A DNA stretch of 64,000 nt. Source: Saxidomus purpurata. Taxonomy: Eukaryota > Mollusca > Bivalvia > Venerida > Veneridae. A program made the translations under genes and the position numbers. The stretch spans positions 11,524,861-11,588,860 of the forward strand of contig JAFMSR010000003.1 in assembly GCA_022818135.1 (NCBI GenBank). The letters run 5' to 3'. The notes under the pieces are model-generated. The model was not told the DNA's origin. It did no database searches and saw only the letters and a program-made list of their open reading frames with translations. Below are positions 10,815 to 23,435 of this stretch, one piece after another (the first letter of the stretch is position 1; each line of letters begins with the position of its first letter).

Positions 10815-11762
10815 TCAAGAGGCTTCGGCGAGTATCTCTTGGACTGAATTCGGCGGCGGAGAATGACCACTGGTCAACTGTAACTGTGACAACTCATGCC
10901 CATAGTTGGCTAAAGCCAATGGTGGAACAGTATTTTGCATCGGGATACTTCGCGTGCTATCCATTGTCAACTGAGTTCTTGTCCGAGGGCCCAACGTAAC
11001 ACGTGTTGTAGAAAAGGACATGTCGGACCTCTCGAGGCGTTCAGACTGAATGCCTGTATTGTATCTTTCTAGCGACGGCAGAACAAGAGGCGCGAGATCA
11101 GGTCTCGGGCTGACATAATGGTCGAGTTGTATTGGACCATTTATTTGCTGCCGGTGCGCGAGTTTTGCCCGTAGATTCATCACGTGTGAATCGGACACTG
11201 ACGATTTCGGTGTATTTTGACTCGCAGTTGAAGATATTTTTGGAAAGCTGGTGTTTTGTCGAAGAAAGTCGAATTTGGTTTGTTGACGCATGATTCGTCT
11301 GGCCGGAAACTGCCTATAGTTTTTCTCGAACAATGGACGGCTAGTATCGTCTTCCCGCGTTGGTCCTAGGTCGCTGTTTTCGGGCGCTTCAGTCGCTATT
11401 TTTCTCGGCTGCGAACCCATAAATGTGGTGGAATAAAATGTCATTTCTTTAGTCGGTCGATCAATCTGACAAATGTTCTTTTTTGCCGACAGTTTATTGC
11501 TTAAGTCATTTATTTCTTGTGCACGACATCTGTCGGATATGTCATTTAAAATCCGTTGATGTTTGCCTAACCGTCGGCGTTCGAAACTATTCGCTAGTTC
11601 CATGACTGCAACCTTTTCTGGCGTCGGAAGCCGTCGGCCGTCACGGTACTGATTGAGGTACACGGGCATGACACGTGTGACCTCACGATCAATGGAGAAA
11701 TGAGGCGGCGGTGGTGGTGAAGTGATGTCTCCATAAATATTCTGGGCTTGGAACAATCGCAT
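10815..11762 (-). CDS. Intronless hypothetical protein, 315 aa, basic and disordered
   Basis: The longest single-exon ORF of the left half, ATG at 11762, TGA at 10815-10817. Near the N terminus is SPPPPPHFSIDREV, then RRLPTPEKVAVMELANSFERRRL, which could form a helix. The rest is Arg/Gln/Ser/Thr-rich with many SxP and TxR sites and no hydrophobic core, signal peptide or membrane segment. Its codon use looks coding and the frame stays open about 40 bases upstream of the ATG, so it could be the last exon of a longer gene rather than a complete one. I do not recognise the family. It lies just left of the long inverted repeat at 9.7-10.66 kb in reverse orientation, so its 3' UTR would run into that repeat. 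Confidence 0.65.
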   Translation of the reverse strand: MRLFQAQNIYGDITSPPPPPHFSIDREVTRVMPVYLNQYRDGRRLPTPEKVAVMELANSFERRRLGKHQRILNDISDRCRAQEINDLSNKLSAKKNICQIDRPTKEMTFYSTTFMGSQPRKIATEAPENSDLGPTREDDTSRPLFEKNYRQFPARRIMRQQTKFDFLRQNTSFPKISSTASQNTPKSSVSDSHVMNLRAKLAHRQQINGPIQLDHYVSPRPDLAPLVLPSLERYNTGIQSERLERSDMSFSTTRVTLGPRTRTQLTMDSTRSIPMQNTVPPLALANYGHELSQLQLTSGHSPPPNSVQEILAEAS

Positions 11763-13002
11763 ATTTATTTCGTTTCCAATCCAAAGAACACCAAATAAGT
11801 AATGTTACCACTTTAATGGTTTTCCTTCAAAAACATTTTTAAAGACCGCATGCTTTTAATTTCCAAACTGCCTTTCAAATTTCAGTTAAAGTCATCTTTC
11901 ACAGTTTAAATGCATCGTATCGAATAACAAAGAGCATCGTTTTATGTATCCAAAACCGAGGCCTCTATGGCAAATAGCTCATTCCCTTCCTCTTACTGAT
12001 TAATATATTCAAGATCTGATTTTTATCAGGCAGAAAAACAATATTTACCATGTAATATTAGATCTTTACTAAATGTATACTCCAAAAACTGATAATCCCT
12101 TGTTAATCTACACATGTGCTAATCCTTTTTGGAAATTTAAATGGATTTTACGTGCTTCGGCGCATGCTGTCTTGTCATACGTCAGAAAACAAATATTTGC
12201 TTTTAATTAGCTTTGAAATATGTTTTGAAACACTGATAAACCTATTGATGGTTGAATCACAATCACTGTTTCCTTCACTCAGACCGTAGTCGCGATTTTC
12301 TCGAGGGTTAAACTGTTACTTTATCATTAAATAATGTTAACAAAGTTCGTTAAGATTTGAATACCTTTATTTGGTATTGTAATCCCAATTTTGTTCATTT
12401 AAAGCAAAGCTGCATATTTTTGAATGAAGTTTGACGACAGGTATAACAAAACTATTATTAAATGGTATTATTTAGATAAATCTTTTTGGCATTTAAGATA
12501 AGCCGTCCCGCAAAAACCAATTCAGAAGTAACCACGAGAAATATAATAACAAGGTACCTATTTAATCTATAATCTAAAGCAATATGTCTCATAGATTGTT
12601 AATTTTGATATTTCTTTTTCAGAAAAATAAGATAACGGCCTTGTAATAAGTACTTGATGGGTTTTTAATTTTAAAACGTAAAGTTACAGGGGACTTTAAA
12701 AGTACATGAAGGCATTTTGGGGCACCCTGGAAAATTGCCATTTGCCCTCTTACCCGCTTATACAAAAACTGTTCGAAACATTTACAGTTTACTTTTCGCT
12801 CACAGGGCGCTGACAACATCCTTATTATTTGCATTAATTGCAATTAGTACTAATTACAAATCAGACTGCAAACAAGATTCCTACGCAGGCCCCTAGATGT
12901 CAGACTACTTAAATAAGCAGGCTAATCCGTAAATACCTGCACCGACATTCTATCTCAATGACCACACTGCCAGTTTTACTTTCGCAATACCCACAGTGGG
13001 TA
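11763..13002. other. Intergenic, upstream side of the 315-aa ORF
   Basis: This would hold the promoter of the minus-strand ORF. I see no distinct core element; short ORFs are unsupported. Confidence 0.4.
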
Positions 13003-13250
13003 GGGGTGTATCTTGAACCCTCAAACGGCTCTGCCTCTGCAAAAATAATATGTTTTCCTGTTAAATATATGTTTTCTGAACATTTTCTGCCTCTTTTTGA
13101 CAAAACCCCATTTAACGTATATGTATATATACCATTTTAAAATGGGTGTTTGTTAAATGGGTGTTTGTCAAAGAGAGGCAGGAAATGTTCAGAAAACACA
13201 TATTTAACAGGCCTTCTGCTAAGGCGGTGCCGTTTGGGGGTCCAAGGTAC
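13003..13250. repeat. Inverted repeat with ~95-110 base arms
   Basis: Left arm 13003-13112 and right arm 13156-13250 pair through TTAAATATATGTTTTCTGAA C, TTTTGACAAAACCCCATTT and CCTCAAACGGC, with a loop of about 43 bases. The short ORFs here on both strands come from this palindrome. Confidence 0.8.
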
Positions 13251-16200
13251 GTATTCAAAATGGTCGCAATTAAACTACGGACTTCTAGAGTACACTATCA
13301 AGAGTTTAGTTATACCACCTGTGCTGAGTATATATGATTCGCGCGTTATAATTCTCAAAAGTTAATTAACTAAAGAAATATTAAAATATTTTACATCGTA
13401 AAGCAGACGATATGTTCGCTTTAAACCTGTCGTCTGCTTGCTTTTTTTCACAGATTACACCTCTTGCTACCACTTAATAACTTCTGGGATACAGTTGAAG
13501 TATTTCATTGTACCTATGAACGTTTGATAAGGGACTGATTAATCGGTATCACTTGTAAGAATTCTATTTTACAAAGGAATAAAAGTTGATTAATCAGTAG
13601 CACTTTTAATAGAAAACATTAAAAGAAAGAATTACAGTAACCCAGGGTTTGTCCTAGCAATTTGTCATGCACACAAGTGTCACGGAGAAAGGCAACCGAG
13701 TTCGAAACTTTTGAGAAACCATGTATTAGCTCAACTATGCCCATTGTTTAACATTGTTTACGAGTTCTGCGATCTGTATACTCGTTGTAGCCACGAGTAA
13801 ATAAAGATGTTTTCTGTTCTGTTCTGTTCTAGTTCTATTAATTATGCATTATGATTCCTGATATCTTGAAACTTGCCTTTCCGTTTAAAATAAAACATTT
13901 CTAAAATTGCGTAAGACTACATAGAAAATACCCAAGACAGATAAACATACCGGTAGATTGCGATCAGTGATAAAATGTATATCAATAACAACCTAAAATT
14001 ACTTAAAAACTAGTTTACAATGAACACAATAATTTGAATTACACACCTAATACTATCAAACTGAGAGATTAAGTGTGTAGCAGTAACAAAACTACACTGG
14101 TAAAACTTGCCTCCTTTTGTAAAATTATTTTATCTCACTTCAAAAATTGACTCATTCTCCTAATGTTTCTATACTTTATAGTGGTATCTCGCAGAAATAT
14201 ATATCTACATCTATAATATACAGAATTGTTTATTTTTTCCTCAAAATATCAGTTGTCGCTAGGTTATAACAAATGTACATGTTTGTATGATCACGTGCTT
14301 GTAATAAGCCTTGACCAGAAAATAAAACTTGACACTTGAAACTAATTCTTGGTGTCCGTTCTGTGTAACACACCATATGGCGTCATAGTAAAACGTTGTA
14401 TTCATGACCTGGGACAGACCTATGAGTGACTTAATATGGTGGCTGCCAAGACTCTATTCAGACAAAGGGGTATAATATATAATAAGTACATGGGAAAGAA
14501 CTGTCGCGCGCATACCACATCGTTTTATACATGTGTAACAATTGTCACTTGCAAAAGAACCGAATATACAACGCCCAAACATACATGACTTTGTTCATTA
14601 GACAATATTTTTTTACAAACTGTATACTTTATCTTCTCTTATTGGAACTTCTTTCGTGCGTTTTTCCACTGGTCTAGATAGAAGTTGGACAGCCGACAGC
14701 TGGTCAAAACGGGTTTTGCGAAAGCATTTGCTTTATTGATAAATACTGAAGGAACCGGGCGTAATCTTACTGCACATTTAGTAAATAACAGTAAACTCAC
14801 CGACTACATGCAGTGATTTAGCCGCCATCACATCATACAATGTAAAAGTCTGAATTTCTATTTGTTGACATTCATAGAAGTTGAAGGAGTTCCTCCATTA
14901 TTGGCATTACATACGTAATTTTCTGTAATGACGAATTTGATTGGCTGATAAAAATACTTGCGGTGAAACTCATATGACGTTATTGACATTTTTCCGCACA
15001 TGATATATATCCTAAATATATATATACCAATTTTTACTTCTGAGAAGTGGGTATCTAGCTACTGAAATGTCAATTCGTGGATTGCTGGTTCGATCCCAAA
15101 GTCCAGGCATGAGCTCAATGATGATTGACGATTGTGATTTCTAACCCTTGTATAATTCATATAGGAAGCAACCAGCTGACGGAGACTTGGTCCTAGAGGA
15201 GCGATGAAAAGATGTCAAAGATTCTTAAAACTCCTTAAAATATAAGCCAGTCAGCCAGGCAGCTCCTGTAACTCCTTGTATAGATAGGCCTACAGCTTCG
15301 TGTTGCTGTATTTCCGGCAGTAAACCCTTAAATAATACATGTAGTTTATATCGTTCAGACTTCAGTCATAAATCGCCACCTACCTTGACCATTTACAAGC
15401 ACAACTCCTCAGGCATACCTAGTTTGCAATAACATATTAATATATAGATCTACTAGTAGATTGCACGACTAAATCGTGGCTATTTCAATACTGGTCTAGG
15501 TGTTCGCAACTTTGCTCGCTTTTCACTTCAAAATCCGAGCTGCACGCATATACATGTACCGTGCTCTTTGAAGCACAATTTAGTTGTCTGTTAACCATGG
15601 TAACTGGTGTAATGTTCTAGAAGATTGAAAAACAAACAATTTACTAGATCTGTGGTATAAGTCAGATATATCACGAGTAGCCGTTGTTTATGAAATGCGC
15701 TCGCCTCTTAATTTCATAGACAACGACTACACGTGATTTAACGTTAAATACAATATGAACGTGAAAAAGCGGACCAATAAATAAAAGAAACCTGTGTATT
15801 GTGGCTGCACTCAGAGCAGATAAAGTATACATTTTTGGAAAGTTTATTGTCTAATGGACAAATTCAGGCATATTTGAGTATTTTGCAAGAAACGATCGTA
15901 CTTTCCCTTGTACTTATTTAAAACAAAAGTGAAGTAAGGTATTATCTCAGACGGGTAGGTAATGTTTCAGACCTTTGAATTCAGCAACCGAATTACATAT
16001 AAGAAAATACCTTCGTAGCTAAAAAGACAACCGTATTTCTTATGTACAGACAAGAAGTCAGTAGTTGCCTCCCTTCATTTTGTTGCAGTCTAGTTTACAC
16101 CTATGTACATTTTTTTCCAAAAGACCAGTCTAAAAGGACTTTCATATTTCGTTGTAGCAACTAAATATTTCCTTATAACGAGTTTCATGTCATAATGAAA

Positions 16201-17739
16201 CATAAAGTCGTACGATTCTTCACGAAATTTGAAAGTTGTTTACGACCTTTTAAAAGGCTTATACCGCTGAATGACCCTTGGTATAAGGGAAACAATCGAA
16301 TTAGGTTATTGAACAAATCAAGGGAGCTAATTCTTGGGTTGGTAATAGCAAACTTGAAGCCAATCTTAAAGCCAAAATTAACTGGCCTAATTGAGATACC
16401 TGATGGCTTATCTGTATAGTAATGGTTAGGTAAACTGCACGCCTGTAAATAACTGGAATACTGTTGAAAGGGGCGTTAACCTCCCAACACCCTCAAGGAA
16501 AATAAAGAGTTGATCAACATATGATTTGTTTTAAATATATTCAATATGCACCTAAAAAGAAAAGCATTCATTTTCAAGTGTTTTTTTAATTCATTATACA
16601 TGTACAGGCTTTTTGCCTGCCTCCTCATTTGAAACGGAGATAACGCTAACAAAGCTATCAACCTATGTTATAGCATTCCACCGATTTGTGTATTTTAATT
16701 GGGGGAAAACGTGCAGAAATCATTTATGTAGGACTTCTGAGAAGGAACTCTTGATCAGTATTAAAAACTTTTTACTTCTGGTCCAGTTTTACCACAGTAG
16801 CTGCGTAATCATCAACTGAGGTGCCTGGATATTGATCGAGTTTCCTCTAATTTCACCAACTGGTATTAGACTTAACGTGGTATTTAGATAAACCACGGAT
16901 AGGTCCGTGGATAAACTAAAAATGTAAACAAAGTTTCGACCCGAGCACAAAGGCTTGAAAGGGGGGGGGCAATATACCTTTCCATCTCACTGTGTGTCAC
17001 ATGTGACCTACTTAGATACCAGAGGGAACCGTCTTACCAAATTTGATTATAAACCCACCAATCTTGACCAGTTTTAATAACGAAATTTTTCACAGACTGA
17101 TGGGTCAATCACGAAGAAAGAAGTGAAAAAAAACCTCCAGGTACAGGTTTTACAAAAGGTACCATGCATTATGGGACAATAAACAACAAACTCAGTCTCC
17201 TAGTTGAAACATGAAACTTTTATATCTGTAAATGCATTATTAACAATGAGGAATCACAATTCTGTGTAATCAATTGCAAATAAATACAAGTGGCATATTT
17301 AATTTCATAACACCAATAATAAATACATAATTATTACAGAGATAAATGCAATTATAACTACATGTAGATGTATCTCGGGGACAAAAAATGAACAAAAGAA
17401 TCACAGATATGCATAATTATAAACAAGTAAAAATACTGTATACCAGAGGGTTCTCAAAATAGTTCTTCTTTGATTTTCTTTAAATGCACCTATATCCAGC
17501 AAACTTAAATTGCACAGACAAGTAATGTCATTAAATATATAGAAATCTGTCCCCTATTAAAAACAGAAACAAACTACAACTGTAAATTTCATGGCTGCAT
17601 GAAAATTTGCAAAAGTTGCAAAATTCAAACCACCATGAATAATACTAGATGTACAGTAAAATAAAGAAACAAATACTGCTATAAACTGACACAGTAGTGC
17701 AATGCATGCTGCCAGTAAGAAAACATGGTTTATATATTG
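13251..17739. other. Intergenic with SINE tails
   Basis: 13795-13830 (GAGTAAATAAAGATGTTTTC followed by TTCTG repeats) and 14290-14340 look like SINE 3' ends. No convincing exon on either strand. Confidence 0.45.
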
Positions 17740-17945
17740 ATTCATTTATTCTAGACTGCGATAACAAGTTCTTACAACTAAGCCCCCTCAAGACTCATTC
17801 GAAACTGGATCAATCTTGAAAACACAGAGGCAATGTTGACTCACAAGTCTAGCCTGAAAAGGACACTACCACCGTGGCACTGACAGGGATCCAACATGGA
17901 TCCTCGGATCCCGAGAAGGCCACACGCTACCACTGTGCTAGAGCA
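17740..17945 (-). repeat. tRNA-headed SINE, family C
   Basis: Minus-strand copy with tail AACAAGTTCTTACAAC and body CAGAGGCAATGTTGACTC. Head landmarks CACTGTGCTAGAGC and ACACGCTACCAC match the same order at 27893 and 29945. Confidence 0.65.
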
Positions 17946-20900
17946 GCTCTATGGAAAACATCGAACCCTGTTCTGCACATTGTAGCATTAAACATAAATA
18001 TATCACATAATTGTCTATGTTCAACACAGGTATATAAATAAATACAAAAAATGTCCAAATCAAATATACTTAAGGGCAAAAGTTCTGTAGGGTATAAACA
18101 AACTAACACAAATTCATAATTAGAAAAGCATAAGAATTTCATCATTTTCGAATCAATGTACAAATTTTCAATCTTCGTGATGTCGAATAGAATGTTCGTG
18201 GACGTTTAACACACGTGCAACATGTGTTGTAGGCTCACTGACCTCCAGTCGACATAAAACGCGCAAATTTTGCTATCAAATTTTTAACGACTTTCAATAG
18301 GATTATCCTTTGGTAAAAAAATCTTTTGAATTTTTTGTGATAATAAGCTTCATGTACATAAAATTTAGATAAATGTGAAATTCATGGTTTATGCCATCAC
18401 GGTTGATTGAATGCTTTTGTATAGAATTCTAAACACCCTGTGATGTAGCAAGTAGTCTCAAAATATAAATTTGCAAATAAAAAATTAAAAGTAAGTTAAA
18501 CTTACAATTAAAATTTAATTGTACAATTTCGAACTGTACAGAACGTTTGTCCTTAAGTATACATTTTAAAACTTCCTTCATAACTGGGAGCACTTTTATT
18601 TTACTTGTGCAATATACATTCATATACACCTTTTAAACCTCCATGTATACATGTAATTTTATTTCACAGCTATTTTACTTATGTTGATTTTATACACCTG
18701 TTAAAAATTGTCGGTTATAAAAGCTCTACAGAGCTTATGTTCACATGTTACTATGTCTTGCCGACTTAAAATAAATCTTATCTTATCTCATCTTACATGC
18801 AATCTTTCCAAAAATTAAGCATCAATTATGACAAAAACACCTGTAAACAAAACAAAATTCCCTACAAATATTTCCAGAAATACCGGTAAACGCTATAAAA
18901 CACTTGTCTTTAACAATTGCCCTCCTAGATTTCCAAAATGGACTTGTCTGTCTTTTAATATGTGGCCTTTCAGGCAGTTCCATTTAGTCCAAAGGGGTGC
19001 TCATTGAAAATTCATTAACTTAACTGAATAGCAAACACTACAGACCATACTCAGCCTGTATGAATGTGCATGACAATCATGATCTACACTTTGCTGCTTA
19101 GACAGCCTCTGATTGGTCAAATCCAAGACCATTTTCGCTTCTAGCCAATCAGAAAGCTGAAAACTTGATACAGGTAATATAGCTTAAGACACTTCATGAA
19201 TACAATGTGAATTGGTACATTTTTCATTCACAACTTTAAAACCTTTTGTGACGGTTAAATAGTAACATTCCACACTAACACAATACTAGTACAGAGCCCT
19301 GCAGTGCCAAAAACAAAGTTTTTATATTCAAGTCATTGTAGTCGAAGAGAAAGATGTGTTATCATCATTGAACACTACCGTAAAGTAGGTAAAATTCATG
19401 ATGATTTCATTTTCATGAAAGAATTATTTTTAAAACATCTATAGTATTCATGAATAAATCTGTCTGTAAGCAAATTTGAAAATCTGCATCACATAATATT
19501 TTCTAAATTTACAGCACTTACATTACCAAGGATACGATGTTCTCAGGTAGTCTTGGTGACCGTGAAGCAAACAGAATTAATTCAAATCAGACTGCCCAGA
19601 TGTACACACTAACCTAAATCCACTCTGGTCACAAAGGCCTAATTAGGTTTTTCGTACAGCAGAGCTGGGTACGAATTGTTACCTATCTTAAATTCAGATC
19701 ATAAATTTGGGACAAATCTACATTGTAAATACATGTATTATCTTATTGAACATTTATACCTAATTAGACAATTGCACTTACTACATGAAAATGACTATTA
19801 ACTGATAAAACATTATGCAAACAATACATAAATATGACAACCACAGGCAACATTTTAAACCTTTCGGTATATCACAACACAAAATAAATGCTTCGAAAGT
19901 ATTAAAAAACGTCTAAACGGTTTCCTACAACTCGACTTTACTGAAACATTTCTAGTTCTTATTTTCACAGTCATCACAAAATACAAATACACTCCGATAC
20001 CTAAAATTCTTCAGGTCCCGTTTTTATCACGAATGCTGAGTTACCAACCAAACTGGCAACCAAGCGAAACTTGGACCTAAATCTGCTTCTATATTTAGAT
20101 ATTTTAAAAATTCACAAGGTCGCTGCCGACAATGAATATTTGATTCAAAAAACCATTTTTACAAAAACGGCAACATGCATATCAAACAGGTCAAAATATT
20201 TATAGACTGTTAAAAAAGCAGTTTGTGTAATAAAAAACATATTTTCGAAAACCGATTGGTGCAGATTTGGTTCGTTCAGCAGGCGTGTTTATAGTCTGTT
20301 GAAATATGAATATACTTTTAAGTGGTTGTTACCAGATATTTCTAATTGGATTTTTTGCATTACCGATATTTCGCTCACAAATAATCTATACAGCACAGAA
20401 ATACAGAGGCAACCCTTAATGCATGTAACTCTACATTGTCAATGTAAAAAGTAAACATTTTAAAGCAACCCTATGGCATATACTCCAACACTGTCAATGT
20501 AAAAAGCGAATGTTTTAAAGTTCGAAGATTTATTTTACATTTATTCATTACCATAGTGTGTGCCAAAAAATGGCTAAAACAGACTTTTATTAAATGCCAG
20601 CATATGGGAATCCATTACAAAAAAGATGCTTAAATCAGATGGCAAATACAATTTCAGTTTCAACAAAAAGTAATCAACAACTTGTCTGATTTCCTACGAA
20701 ATCTGGTCGAAAATAAATGCAAATAATCTATGAATGCACTTTACCCTCTATCTGAGGGTCGTCAATGTTTAAAGGGGCAATAGCAGGTACATGCATGATA
20801 CAGGAACGTTGAACTTTTAGGTAAAATATCATAAAACTGAATATTCTGTTTACCTGTACTGTTCTTACAAAATTATGAAAGTCAAAGGGAGTCGTAGCAA

Positions 20901-21303
20901 CACGAGACGTTCTAATTTCGTACGGACGAACATTACTTTACTAAGCGGGCAGCTTAACTTGTCCAATGAAAACAATACTTATATTTAACCTTTATTTGTT
21001 GGAACATTTTACTGAAACTTTCGGTATTTATTACGATAGAATCCCAAGGGCCACCATAAACTAGAATTGTCTTGGTCAATTTTTATGGTCAAAGGCTCTC
21101 AGATGTTGCCTTTTCATCTATCAGGTGATACAATATTATCGCATTTTTAGGAACGTACTTCTATAAACTTGCTCTGAACTGAGCAAACTGGTTAATTTCT
21201 ATGGCAACTGACTCTAGTTTGTGGAAAACTGTCAACTGAGGTCAAAATCAAAAATCATTTTCCCTTTCAATAATGAACCTTTCTGTTAGTGTCCCTAACA
21301 GGT
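17946..21303. other. Intergenic or long 3' flank of the SLFN-repeat gene
   Basis: A SINE-like tail (AAATAAATCTTATCTTATCT) lies near 18770. A ~70-base imperfect duplication (CACTGTCAATGTAAAAAG) lies at 20430-20520. No ORF is supported. Confidence 0.4.
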
Positions 21304-22490
21304 AACAAGAGCTGTCCATAAGACAGCAAGCTCAACTATTGTGGGTGTTTGCTAATAAAACAAAACTTTTATCAGTGTAATAGCAAAACAAAATTCTGCT
21401 AACTATTAACTAGGAAAGTTGAATCATAAAAAAGTCAAAATCTATAACTATAGATTTAATTTTTGTAAATTAATTGTTTGATACAAAAATTTATCCCTGA
21501 ACACTATTGCTAAGTTTGATATAACTACCATAAGTGGTAACTGAGATATTAAATTTAAACAAGAGTTATCTGTCTTGACTGTGTGACACCTCTTAAGACA
21601 TTAAAAAATTTCAAGTCAATATCAAATTTGCAAAGTCAAAGAAGGGCCATAATTTGTACTAAATTTAAACAAGAGTTATCTGACTTGACTGTGTGACACC
21701 CCTAGAGACATTAACGAAGTTTCAATCAATATCATAAGTGGTTACTGAGATATGTGCATGATAGTACCTAGGGGGAAAACTTTAACCAAATTTTCAAAGT
21801 CAAACAAGGGCCATAATTTGTATTAAATTTATACAAGAGTTATCTGACTTGACTATATACCCAAAGACATGAACAAAGTTTCAAGTCAATATCATAAGTG
21901 GTTACTGAGATATGGCATGATAGTACCTAGCAGGCAAAACTTTAACCAAATTTTCAAAAGTCAAACAAGGGCCATAATTTGTATTAAATTAAACAAGAGT
22001 TATCTGACTTGACTGTGTGACACCCCTAGAGACATTAACGAAGTTTCAAGTCAATATCATAAGTGGTTACGAAATATGTGCATATATACCTAGCAGGCAA
22101 AACTTTAACCAAATTTTCAAAAGTCAAACAAGGGCCATAATTTATACTAAATTTATACAAGAGTTATCTGACTTGACGTGTGACACCCTAGAGACATTAA
22201 CGAAGTTTCAAGTCAATATCATAAGTGGTTACTGAAACATTCATGATAGTACCTTGCAGGCAAAACTTTAACCAAATTTTCAAAGTCAAACAAGGGCCAT
22301 AATTTGTAGCTAAATTTGATACAAGAGTTATCGCCTTGACTGCATGACACCCCTAAAGACATGAACAAAGTTTCAAGTCAATATCGAAGTGGATTACTGA
22401 CATTGATAGTACTAGCAGGCAAAACTTTAACCAAAGAACAACGACAAATATGACGTAATAGCTCTCCATATTCGAATAGTCGAGCTAAAA
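21304..22490 (+). mobile_element. Tandem-core element H2, both ends present
   Basis: The left end ACAAGAGCTGTCCATAAGAC AGCAAGCTC folds GCTGTC against GACAGC. Then about five ~185-base units carry AAGTTTCAAGTCAATATCAT, AAAACTTTAACCAAATTTTC, GGGCCATAATTTGTA and AAGAGTTATCTGACTTGACT. The right end is AGCTCTCCATATTCGAATAG TCGAGCTAAAA. It shares the GGGCCATAATTTG phrase and the GTCGAGCTAAAA end with H1. Several later units have small deletions. It makes no protein. Confidence 0.7.
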
Positions 22491-22883
22491 ATGATTGAAT
22501 TTGCTACTCTAAACTAGGTTCAAAATACACTGTGTCTGGAGCAGACTTCTAGTGTCACTAAATTGCCTCTTTTATGCATTACAGCACAGTTTACGAGTGT
22601 TTTGTTTTTATGAAGCAGCACAACAACACATTACATGTAATCTTAAAAAATCCTGCTTATACAAACTGTAAATGTCATATCTTAGAGACTAAATATTCAA
22701 TTTAGAAATAGGACATTTGTGTTACAACTAAAAGAACCTTGCTTCAATTCCAAATCAATAGTACTTAAGATATTAAAGACACAAATGCTGTAAACTATTA
22801 AAATTTTACCAATGTGTTCCAAAAAGTGCAGTTAAACTCTTGACAAAATAGCAGCAAGTCATCTATAATGCAAAAGGTATGAA

Positions 22884-22889
22884 TTTATT
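22884..22889 (-). promoter_or_regulatory. Candidate poly(A) signal of the SLFN-repeat gene
   Basis: AATAAA on the minus strand, 56 bases past the stop, a normal distance for a short 3' UTR. Longer alternative 3' UTRs cannot be excluded because the DNA beyond is AT-rich and without genes for several kb. Confidence 0.45.
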
Positions 22890-22944
22890 TAACATCCTGA
22901 ACCCTCAGTTCACGTGGCGATAATTACATCTTCTGTGAGCACAT

Positions 22945-23435
22945 TTACCAAAAGGACTTATTTTGCCTTCTAGGTGACGGCCCATCAAACGATGATTTCG
23001 TATTAAACAAACCACTCTGTGATGGAGTCCTCTGGGAAGAAGAATTGAATAAACTGTTTCTTTGTGTGGTGTTATATGAAAGATTTGCACCAGATGCAGA
23101 CGGTGATGACACTGAAGGTTTATTGAAAATAGAGCCATTACTAGCACTTGTTGTCCCAAACCCATCTGTGCCATCAGTGTTAAAAAGACTGCCACTTCCT
23201 TGATGGTTAAAGTTACCTCCCCTGTATGAATTTAAATTCCCAGAATTCATTCCACTTCCTAATTGTGAACCAAAATGGCTGCCGCCAGTTTGTGGGTACA
23301 CACCAGTGCTAGAATTGGAAACATTTCTTGGTGAAACTGGTTTGTCTGCTGGGTTTTGTAAATCTTTTCCAAAGGCATAGCTAAATGGTCTACGAGAAGA
23401 CTGGTTGCTTACACCCCATGATTTACCTCCTGTAT
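22945..23435 (-). CDS. Exon 5 of the SLFN-repeat protein (stop)
   Basis: Acceptor TCTCCACAG|ATACAGG at 23436-23437 fits the phase left by exon 4. An alternative TTTTTAG acceptor 15 bases upstream does not. About 162 codons follow to TAA at 22945-22947. SLFN, SIFN, SLFN and GLFN are spaced about 15-25 residues apart in a Ser/Gly/Asn background, and the protein ends with Arg/Lys and a final Trp. Confidence 0.85.
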
